Origin: Clostridia bacterium
GTDB lineage: Bacteria; Bacillota; Clostridia; Peptostreptococcales; Anaerovoracaceae
NCBI GenBank assembly: GCA_024682015.1
Contig: JAIKZT010000141.1
Span: forward strand, 1-5,882
Length of the DNA stretch: 5,882 bases
Direction of reading: 5' to 3'
The position numbers and the translations under genes were made by a program. Shown in pieces: positions 1 to 4,411 of this stretch (positions within the stretch are counted from its first letter, which is position 1; each line of letters opens with the position of its first letter). Under the pieces are notes generated by a model, which saw only the letters and a program-made list of their open reading frames with translations, had not been told where the DNA came from and ran no database searches.

Positions 1-66
1 TTGGAAAATGTTTTACAATAAAAGCAGGGAGCAGCCGATAGAACGGTTAGCCCTCTATAAGATGAT

Positions 67-114
67 CACGAATGATCGCCGAGTGCTAAATCAGGGCGGT
101 CATTTGTGTTTTTT
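67..114 (+). terminator. Rho-independent terminator
   Basis: The left arm CACGAATGATCGCC (67-80) pairs with GGCGGTCATTTGTG (95-108). This gives a 14-bp stem with two G-U wobbles and a 14-base loop. Six T residues follow at once (109-114), so the signal works on the plus strand. There is no matching T-run on the other side. It probably ends a gene or RNA that enters the window from the left; whatever precedes it (1-66) is too short to identify. Confidence 0.8.
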
Positions 115-200
115 GCTTCTGCTTCCGTGTAGGTAGCCTAAACTGTAACATCCGATCGCAAGCGAAAGGACGCTAAGAAAGACTTCTATCGTCAGCATTA

Positions 201-539
201 GTTAACCGGATGTAGGATTTGAGATGGAGAAGTTAACGTGGTAAAGCTTTTGCCGTGGTTGCTAACCCGGACGCTGGTATATTTCAAAATAGTTAACGTG
301 GACGCGTGCAAGATTGAAGTAATGTATCGTGAGGATGGTCAAATGTAAGATAAAAAGGCCACAGTAAATCGTGTATTGGAACATAATGTGCGAGAATAAG
401 GCGATGATCGTTAGCATGGCGGTCCAGAGGGCAGATACCACGTTAACTCAATTGTGGGAATCGAGACGAGATAGTTAACAACGGGATGAGGGATTATGCC
501 ATGTTAACTGCTGGATAATCACCCGTGTAATTAGTTAAC
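201..539. repeat. Phased array of GTTAAC palindromes, about 30-bp period
   Basis: Seven exact GTTAAC palindromes start at 201, 232, 292, 442, 474, 503 and 534. One-mismatch copies fall in phase at 261 (GCTAAC) and 410 (GTTAGC). Start-to-start steps are 31, 29, 31, 118 (close to four periods), 32, 32, 29 and 31. Weaker look-alikes occur at 172 (GCTAAG, 29 before the first) and 604 (GTTAAG). By chance about 0.1 exact copies would be expected in this length, and I found none elsewhere in the window. Flanks are only partly conserved: AGTTAACGTGG occurs at 231 and 291, and GTTAACGTGGTA at 232-243 is repeated inverted at 436-447. A step near 30 bp is about three helical turns, so the sites would lie on one face of the helix. 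That suggests a cooperative DNA-binding protein, but the binding factor is unknown. Confidence 0.7.
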
Positions 540-679
540 AGGTGCTTAGAAATTCATGGATTCAGAACCCTTCAAATACTATGCTATAGAACCATAAGTC
601 CAAGTTAAGCAGGTGCAGCCGGTGCGAATTCGGCGGCGGGCTTACGGGCGTATGCGCAAAAAACGCGGCAGAGAAGAAT

Positions 680-716
680 TATCCGCAAAATGCCGGATTC
701 GATCAATTTGCGGATA
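680..716. repeat. Inverted repeat, TTTGCGGATA family, copy A
   Basis: TATCCGCAAA (680-689) is perfectly complementary to TTTGCGGATA (707-716), giving a 10-bp stem around a 17-base loop. Bases 684-716 share both ends and the overall 33-base length with copy B (769-801), while the middle differs. This suggests a repeated element or a two-half binding site rather than chance. Confidence 0.6.
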
Positions 717-768
717 TAGGCAGGCAAACGCCTACGCTTCGGGATAGTCAAAAGTGGCGAATAATCAT

Positions 769-801
769 CGCAAAACCGGAAGAATTGAACATTTGCGGAT
801 A
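769..801. repeat. Inverted repeat, TTTGCGGATA family, copy B
   Basis: CGCAAAA at 769-775 and TTTGCGGATA at 792-801 bound a 33-base unit of the same length as copy A. The left half is worn (TCGCAAAA instead of TCCGCAAAA), leaving a 6-bp stem. The right half extends to ATTTGCGGATACT (791-803), which recurs exactly on the opposite strand at 880-892. Confidence 0.5.
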
Positions 802-867
802 CTATGGCGCGGTCATGTTGCCGTCGCGTGCCTGCTGAGGGCAAATGAAAGCCTGCCTTGGCATTGA

Positions 868-923
868 TTTTGCGGAAAAAGTATCCGCAAATCCTCCAGC
901 AGAGCAAATTGCGGATACTTTCC
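868..923. repeat. Overlapping inverted repeats, TTTGCGGATA family, copies C and D
   Basis: Two hairpins share one arm. TTTGCGGA (869-876) can pair with TCCGCAAA (884-891) across a 7-base loop. Alternatively AAAGTATCCGCAA (878-890) can pair with TTGCGGATACTTT (909-921) as a perfect 13-bp stem with an 18-base loop, extendable by GG/CC (874-875 with 922-923) past a two-A bulge. The two structures exclude each other. No T-run follows either stem, so they are not ordinary terminators. Confidence 0.6.
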
Positions 924-948
924 TTGATCCGCCTTTTTTCGTCCCTTC

Positions 949-977
949 TTGAAGGATGTCAAACGAATAAATATATA
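949..977 (+). promoter_or_regulatory. Possible promoter for the recombinase gene
   Basis: TTGAAG (949-954) and TATATA (972-977) are 17 bases apart in the most A+T-rich patch upstream of the recombinase. Each box matches the consensus only partly, and a shifted -10 (TATACA, 974-979) is equally possible. Transcripts starting here would carry a leader of roughly 240 bases that includes the direct repeats and repeat copy E. Confidence 0.35.
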
Positions 978-1019
978 CAATATGACCAGAAAATTTCAAT
1001 TTCTTCTCAGCTCGCCTCT

Positions 1020-1043
1020 TTTCACCCACAATAAAGGACGCCA
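1020..1043 (+). repeat. 24-base direct repeat, left copy
   Basis: This copy starts TTTCACCC and ends CGCCA, and matches 1124-1147 at 21 of 24 positions without gaps. The two starts are 104 bases apart. Flanks are only weakly alike, so this is either an old duplication or a conserved binding site. Confidence 0.5.
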
Positions 1044-1093
1044 AACTCGTCCCTGCGCGTGAACTCAAACAAAAAAGGCCAAGGCAGAGGGCA

Positions 1094-1113
1094 ACTTGCG
1101 GACGCTTTTCCGC
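1094..1113 (+). repeat. Diverged TTTGCGGATA-family repeat, copy E
   Basis: The sequence ACTTGCGGACGC followed by TTTTCCGC resembles the reverse complement of copy C, with one base fewer in the spacer and a few substitutions. GCGGA and TCCGC still form a short stem. It covers the TTG at 1096 that would start a longer version of the recombinase frame, one more reason not to place the gene start there. Confidence 0.4.
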
Positions 1114-1123
1114 GCCCATCTCC

Positions 1124-1147
1124 TTTCACCCTCAACAAAGGCCGCCA
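1124..1147 (+). repeat. 24-base direct repeat, right copy
   Basis: Partner of 1020-1043, with 21 of 24 identical bases. The three differences are substitutions inside the unit. It lies in the leader of the recombinase gene, about 75 bases before the chosen start codon. Confidence 0.5.
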
Positions 1148-1210
1148 TTCCAGCCCATCACCTGTTCGGAACGTTTAGAATAGAAGCAGGGGCGGGACAG
1201 GGCAGGGAGA

Positions 1211-1215
1211 AGGAG
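1211..1215 (+). promoter_or_regulatory. Ribosome binding site of the recombinase
   Basis: AGGAG sits six bases before the ATG at 1222. It decides the start over the TTG at 1096, which has no such site and would add 42 residues unlike the family's N-terminus. Confidence 0.8.
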
Positions 1216-1221
1216 AAAACT

Positions 1222-2709
1222 ATGAAAGTTACGAAGATCGACGCGGCGAAGCCTGTCGCACCCGCCGCTGCCCCAAATCCCCGGAAGAAGCGGGTGGCCG
1301 CCTACTGCCGCGTATCCACGGATTCGGAGGAGCAGGAGAGTTCCTACGCCGTGCAGTGCGCGCATTATGCGCAGCTGATCGGGTCAAACCCCGAATGGGA
1401 GGAGGCTGGACTGTTCGCGGACGAGGGCATCAGCGGGACGCAGGCGAAGAGCCGCCCGGCTTTCCTGCGCATGATCGAGGCGTGCGAGCAGGGGCGCATC
1501 GACCTGATCCTCACAAAGTCCATCAGCCGCTTCTCGCGCAATACGCTCGACTGCCTGCAATATGTGCGGCGGCTGAAGGAACTGGGCGTCGCGGTCTATT
1601 TCGAGAAAGAGGCCATCGACACGCTTGAGGCGAAGGGCGAGGTGCTGATGACGATCATGGCCACCATCGCGCAGCAGGAGTCTCAAAGCATTTCACAGAA
1701 CATCCAGATGGGCATCCGCTACCGCATGCAGCAGGGGAAAGGCATGCTGAACACTGCGTATTTCCTGGGCTTCGTGCACGATCGGGAGGAGGATCGCCTT
1801 GCGATCGTGCCGGAAGAAGCGGATCTCGTGCGGCGTATCTTCCGGGCATATCTGGAGGGGTTCAGCCCGCAGCGCATCGCGGATGACCTTACGCGTCAGG
1901 GGGTGACCCCGCCAGCCGCCGGGCGGCGCTGGTACGCGTCCACGGTGAGCTCCATGCTGGAGAACGAGAAATACGCGGGAGACCTGGTGTTGCAGAAGAC
2001 CTACACGGCGGATTTCCTGACCCACCGCCGGATCGCAAACGACGGACAGCTGCCGCAGTACTACGTGGAGGATGCACACGAGCCCATCGTGCCAAAAGCA
2101 ATTTTCTCCCTCGCGCAGCTTGAGCGGCAGAGGCGCTCGCGCTATCAGCGGAATCCGCAGGCGCTACGGCGTTCCTCACAGCGCAGCCTGGACGGCCTGG
2201 TCGTCTGCGCGCGATGCGGACAGACCCTGAAGATCTGCCTTCGGGAAGGTTCGGCCTATTGGACTTGCCCCGGCAGGGCATGCCGAAAGGGAAAAACGGA
2301 TCAGGCGCCGGCAAGCGCCTGCGGCCTGAGCGCCGCATCGCAGCAGTCGGTGGAACGGGCCGTGCTGCAGGCCTTCAGGATCCTGCCGGAACAGAGAGGG
2401 TCGCTCGAACGTCTAAAGCAGCGGACAAAGAAATATCCGAAGAGCGCGGACGATGTGCGCGCCTGGCTTGACGCGCGCCTGCTGCTCGACCTGGCGGAAG
2501 GCGGCGGAGCCGAAGAAGCGGCCTCGGCCCCGCCTGCCTGCCGGGATGCGGAGGATTTCTTCCTGAGGACGCGCCGCAGCCTTCCGGATTCGATCGCGGA
2601 AGCGGTGCGGTATCTGGAATGGGTCACCGTGACGAACGGCGGCCTGGCTGTACGATTCCGCGCGGGTCTTTGCATTTTCGTTGAACTATCGCCGCCGGAT
2701 GCCGTATAA
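1222..2709 (+). CDS. Large serine recombinase
   Basis: A 495-residue site-specific DNA recombinase of the large serine integrase/TnpX type, which cuts and rejoins DNA through a 5'-phosphoserine link. The resolvase catalytic domain spans about residues 24-165: YCRVS holds the nucleophile Ser32 with Arg30 nearby, SRFSRN (102-107) supplies the active-site arginines, and a long helix (about 136-165) follows. A 'recombinase' DNA-binding domain covers about 175-290 (GFVHD, VRRIF, YASTVSSML, NEKYAGD). A zinc ribbon follows with Cys329/Cys332 and Cys349/Cys354. The C-terminal part is short and rather Ala/Arg-rich, without a long coiled coil. Length is ordinary for the family and no key residue is missing, so it is probably intact. 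No other integration, excision or conjugation gene is in the window. It is followed 49 bases later by a sortase gene whose probable promoter lies in its own 3' end. It could be a mobile-element integrase or a DNA-inversion enzyme; the sequence does not decide. Confidence 0.92.
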   Translation: MKVTKIDAAKPVAPAAAPNPRKKRVAAYCRVSTDSEEQESSYAVQCAHYAQLIGSNPEWEEAGLFADEGISGTQAKSRPAFLRMIEACEQGRIDLILTKSISRFSRNTLDCLQYVRRLKELGVAVYFEKEAIDTLEAKGEVLMTIMATIAQQESQSISQNIQMGIRYRMQQGKGMLNTAYFLGFVHDREEDRLAIVPEEADLVRRIFRAYLEGFSPQRIADDLTRQGVTPPAAGRRWYASTVSSMLENEKYAGDLVLQKTYTADFLTHRRIANDGQLPQYYVEDAHEPIVPKAIFSLAQLERQRRSRYQRNPQALRRSSQRSLDGLVVCARCGQTLKICLREGSAYWTCPGRACRKGKTDQAPASACGLSAASQQSVERAVLQAFRILPEQRGSLERLKQRTKKYPKSADDVRAWLDARLLLDLAEGGGAEEAASAPPACRDAEDFFLRTRRSLPDSIAEAVRYLEWVTVTNGGLAVRFRAGLCIFVELSPPDAV

Positions 2710-2710
2710 T
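2681..2710 (+). promoter_or_regulatory. Promoter for the first sortase, inside the recombinase 3' end
   Basis: TTGAAC (2681-2686) and a perfect TATAAT (2705-2710) are separated by 18 bases. The -10 box overlaps the recombinase stop codon (TAA, 2707-2709). Transcription would begin near 2717 and give a leader of about 40 bases before the sortase ATG. Confidence 0.6.
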
Positions 2711-2745
2711 AAAATGTCAGAATATAGCCATACGCGAGGTATGGG

Positions 2746-2753
2746 AAGGGAGG
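2746..2753 (+). promoter_or_regulatory. Ribosome binding site of the first sortase
   Basis: AAGGGAGG lies five bases before the ATG at 2759. Several earlier in-frame starts exist (TTG 2681, ATG 2699, 2714, 2741), but none has a site of this quality. Confidence 0.8.
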
Positions 2754-2758
2754 ATGAC

Positions 2759-3562
2759 ATGAAAGACCGTAAGAATATGCTCAGAAATCTCTATGAGCTG
2801 TTTTTGGTCGTGGTCATTCTCTTTGCCGCCTACCGCCTGTACGACGCGGGCAGGCAGATCTACCGCAGCAGTGATGATTTTTACCGCAAGCAGTTCGGGA
2901 ATGCCTACGCCGGCAACATAGATCTGGAGGAACTGCAGGAAGTCAACTCGGACATCGTGGGCTGGCTGATCGTGGACGACGCACAGATCAGCTATCCCGT
3001 GCTGCAGGACAGGGAGTTGCACGCGGATTACATGGCGGACGGCATCGTGAACCCGGAAGCCAATATCGATACGGCCATCCCCCGCATGTACCGGCTGTAC
3101 CGGTATCTCTACTACGATTTCGAGAAGAAACCCTCCGCGTCGGGCAGCGTTACCATCGACTTTAAAAACACTCTGGAAGACCCCTATTTGCTGATTTACG
3201 GGCATAATGCGGAGCGGGAAGGGGTAATGTTCTCCGATCTGCTGAAAATGCAGGATCAGGCGTTTTTTGACCTCTGCGGCGATGCGGCGCTCTACGGTGA
3301 AGAAGGCAAAACGGATCTGCATCTGCTGGCTTGCGCCCTGATCAGCGGTTACTCGGAGGAAGTGTTCGCCTTTGACCCGTACCACGGTCATTATCCGGTG
3401 AAGATCGCCGTGCAGTTTATCGAGGAGAACGCGATCTGCCTTTCCGAAGCTGCCTCGGTATCTTTTGAGGAGAGGCCATACAGCCGCTACGTCGTGCTGT
3501 CCACCTGCTTTACGACGCCGGAAGACCCCAGACGGTTCGTCGTGCTGTACGGAGCGGAATAG
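2759..3562 (+). CDS. srtB: Class B sortase
   Basis: A 267-residue membrane-anchored cysteine transpeptidase that would join surface proteins to the cell wall or to one another outside the membrane. One N-terminal membrane segment (about 11-26) follows a short basic start. The sortase fold begins near residue 57; IVGWLIVDDAQISYPVLQ (66-83) is typical of class B. Catalytic His149 lies in LLIYGHN, Cys250 in VVLSTC, and the arginine in DPRRF (probably Arg259). All three catalytic residues are present and there is no C-terminal membrane segment. Oddly, about 25 extra residues, rich in Tyr and Arg, separate YPVLQ from YYDFEKK, where class B enzymes usually have a short link. It has its own promoter and ribosome binding site, and precedes a SipA-like gene and another class B sortase on the same strand. 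This suggests pilus or surface-polymer assembly, though a housekeeping SrtB role in haem-protein anchoring is possible. Confidence 0.9.
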   Translation: MKDRKNMLRNLYELFLVVVILFAAYRLYDAGRQIYRSSDDFYRKQFGNAYAGNIDLEELQEVNSDIVGWLIVDDAQISYPVLQDRELHADYMADGIVNPEANIDTAIPRMYRLYRYLYYDFEKKPSASGSVTIDFKNTLEDPYLLIYGHNAEREGVMFSDLLKMQDQAFFDLCGDAALYGEEGKTDLHLLACALISGYSEEVFAFDPYHGHYPVKIAVQFIEENAICLSEAASVSFEERPYSRYVVLSTCFTTPEDPRRFVVLYGAE

Positions 3563-3609
3563 GCGTTTGACATTCTGGTAAACCTACCCCCTTTTCTGCC
3601 TCCAAGCGT

Positions 3610-3638
3610 TTGATTAAGGGCGGTTCAGTTGCTATAAT
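3610..3638 (+). promoter_or_regulatory. Strong promoter for the SipA-like gene and second sortase
   Basis: TTGATT (3610-3615) is 17 bases from a perfect TATAAT (3633-3638), which is preceded by TGC (3630-3632), an extended -10. An octamer GCGTTTGA occurs at 3563-3570 and again at 3606-3613 overlapping the -35; this could be an operator pair or chance. The SipA-like gene and second sortase can therefore be transcribed independently of the first sortase. No terminator hairpin is visible between 3562 and this promoter. Confidence 0.75.
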
Positions 3639-3675
3639 ACATGGTGAAGTGGTGTAAACTGCTTAGTTTGTGTAT

Positions 3676-3726
3676 GCTGAAAACTCAGCTTCCATGCGAT
3701 CATAAATCTTTTTCTTGCGAAGAAGG
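3676..3726 (+). promoter_or_regulatory. Leader hairpins before the SipA-like gene
   Basis: The roughly 95-base leader can form a small hairpin GCTGA/TCAGC (3676-3680 with 3685-3689) and a second one, TTCTT/AAGAA (3712-3716 with 3720-3724), extendable by two wobble pairs to 3726. The second covers a GAAGGA-like ribosome site. The other candidate, AAAGGA at 3733-3738, is only three bases from the ATG. Translation initiation therefore looks weaker than for the neighbours and could be modulated. Confidence 0.3.
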
Positions 3727-3741
3727 AAACATAAAGGATAA

Positions 3742-4380
3742 ATGAGCGTCAAAGAATCGGAAAAGCCAAATACTCAGGATCAGGATTCGGAACGGGATCT
3801 GAACCAGGAAGAGCAGGAAACGGAAGACGAACTCCGGAAGGAGATGGAACGGGTTCGCAAGGACGAAAAATCCGTGCGTCATTACCAGAATTTTCTCATC
3901 AGGCTCGTCGTGCTGCTGCTCGTGCTGTGGGTGCTGTTCTTTAAGGTCATCGGCCTGTCTCACGTTCCTAACGGAGACATGTATCCGCGGCTCGATGCCG
4001 GCGACTTCCTCCTGTTCTATCGTCTGGACAGGGATGTAAGGTCGCAGGATGTCGTTCTGCTGGAGAAGGTCACCCCGGATTCAAACGGCAAGAAGGAACT
4101 CTACTGTGGGCGCGTCGTGGCAGTCGCGGGCGATACGGTGGACATCAGCGATTCGGAACGGCTCATCGTAAACGGCAATCAGGTCATCGAATCGAACATC
4201 TTCTACAACACGCCTCGGTACGAGGGCTTTACCGAATATCCGCTTACGCTGGGACCCGGCCAATGCTTCGTCCTGGTGGACAGGCGGGAAGGCGGCAGCG
4301 ACAGCCGTTATTACGGTCCGGTCGAGAAAGACGAGATCGTGGGAACGGTCATCAGCTTCATCCGCCGGACGAATATGTAG
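3742..4380 (+). CDS. SipA-like signal peptidase I homologue without the catalytic dyad
   Basis: A 212-residue protein of the type I signal peptidase (S26) fold. Residues 1-47 are a highly charged cytoplasmic N-terminus, 52-71 a membrane segment, and the rest an extracellular domain. The family boxes are recognisable, but box B, normally with SM and the nucleophile Ser, reads NGDMYPRL, so Asp79 (GAC, 3976-3978) replaces Ser. Box D, normally KRV, reads YCGRVVAVAGD, so Gly123 (GGG, 4108-4110) replaces Lys. Box E remains well conserved as SDSRYYGPV (186-194). It therefore should not cleave signal peptides by the usual mechanism. Streptococcus pyogenes SipA, required for pilus polymerisation, also lacks the Ser-Lys dyad, with Asp and Gly in those places as I recall. 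A chaperone-like role with a class B sortase is therefore likely. An in-frame stop directly abuts the ATG, which fixes the earliest start. The next gene follows after 31 bases. Automatic annotation would probably call it signal peptidase I. Confidence 0.85.
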   Translation: MSVKESEKPNTQDQDSERDLNQEEQETEDELRKEMERVRKDEKSVRHYQNFLIRLVVLLLVLWVLFFKVIGLSHVPNGDMYPRLDAGDFLLFYRLDRDVRSQDVVLLEKVTPDSNGKKELYCGRVVAVAGDTVDISDSERLIVNGNQVIESNIFYNTPRYEGFTEYPLTLGPGQCFVLVDRREGGSDSRYYGPVEKDEIVGTVISFIRRTNM

Positions 4381-4397
4381 CTGATTTTGAAAGAGAT

Positions 4398-4404
4398 AAG
4401 GAGG
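4398..4404 (+). promoter_or_regulatory. Ribosome binding site of the second sortase (GTG start)
   Basis: AAGGAGG, a near-perfect anti-Shine-Dalgarno match, sits seven bases before GTG at 4412. It supports the GTG start; the nearby ATG around 4425 is out of frame. Confidence 0.85.
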
Positions 4405-4411
4405 ACGGGCA

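Larger units (their letters stand above)
1..600. other. Gene-free, A+T-richer intergenic region
   Basis: I see no credible coding sequence here. Bases 2-133 are open in one frame, but that frame runs through a terminator hairpin and has no recognisable protein features. The stretch is visibly richer in A+T than the genes that follow. It holds a terminator near its left end and an array of GTTAAC palindromes, both listed separately. Smaller inverted repeats are also present, for example ACATCCG at 148-154 against CGGATGT at 207-213, and AGCG/CGCT around 161-174. A structured non-coding RNA cannot be excluded, but I recognise no known RNA family. Confidence 0.6.
601..1221. other. Repeat-rich intergenic region upstream of the recombinase
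   Basis: No convincing gene lies here. Two overlapping minus-strand open frames (about 605-907 and 802-1119) are built largely from the inverted repeats and have no recognisable domains or good ribosome binding sites. The region instead carries at least five hairpin-forming copies of a TTTGCGGATA motif, a pair of 24-base direct repeats, and an A+T-rich patch near 960-1000 with a possible promoter. These are listed separately. Confidence 0.6.

Noticed and set aside
2..133. Short open frame at the left edge, possibly a gene end
   Set aside because: It runs straight through the terminator hairpin and T-run, and the translated sequence is unlike any protein I recognise.
201..539. CRISPR array
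   Set aside because: Spacing near 30 bp is suggestive, but only about 6-11 bases are conserved, orientation varies and no cas gene is seen.
201..539. Integron attC sites based on GTT/AAC cores
   Set aside because: The GTTRRRY and RYYYAAC core patterns do not fit the flanking bases, and no cassette genes or tyrosine integrase are present.
791..892. Invertible promoter switch between the 13-bp inverted repeats
   Set aside because: The arms are short, the enclosed segment holds no convincing promoter, and the motif recurs in other spacings; kept only as a hypothesis in the findings.
605..1119. Two minus-strand open frames of about 100 codons
   Set aside because: They overlap each other, are made mostly of inverted repeats, and have no domains or convincing ribosome sites.
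1096..1221. Longer recombinase starting at TTG 1096
   Set aside because: There is no ribosome binding site, the 42 extra residues are encoded across repeat copies, and ATG 1222 has AGGAG at proper spacing.
3567..3595. Second promoter from perfect TTGACA at 3567-3572
   Set aside because: No -10-like sequence lies 16-19 bases downstream; the region is C-rich.
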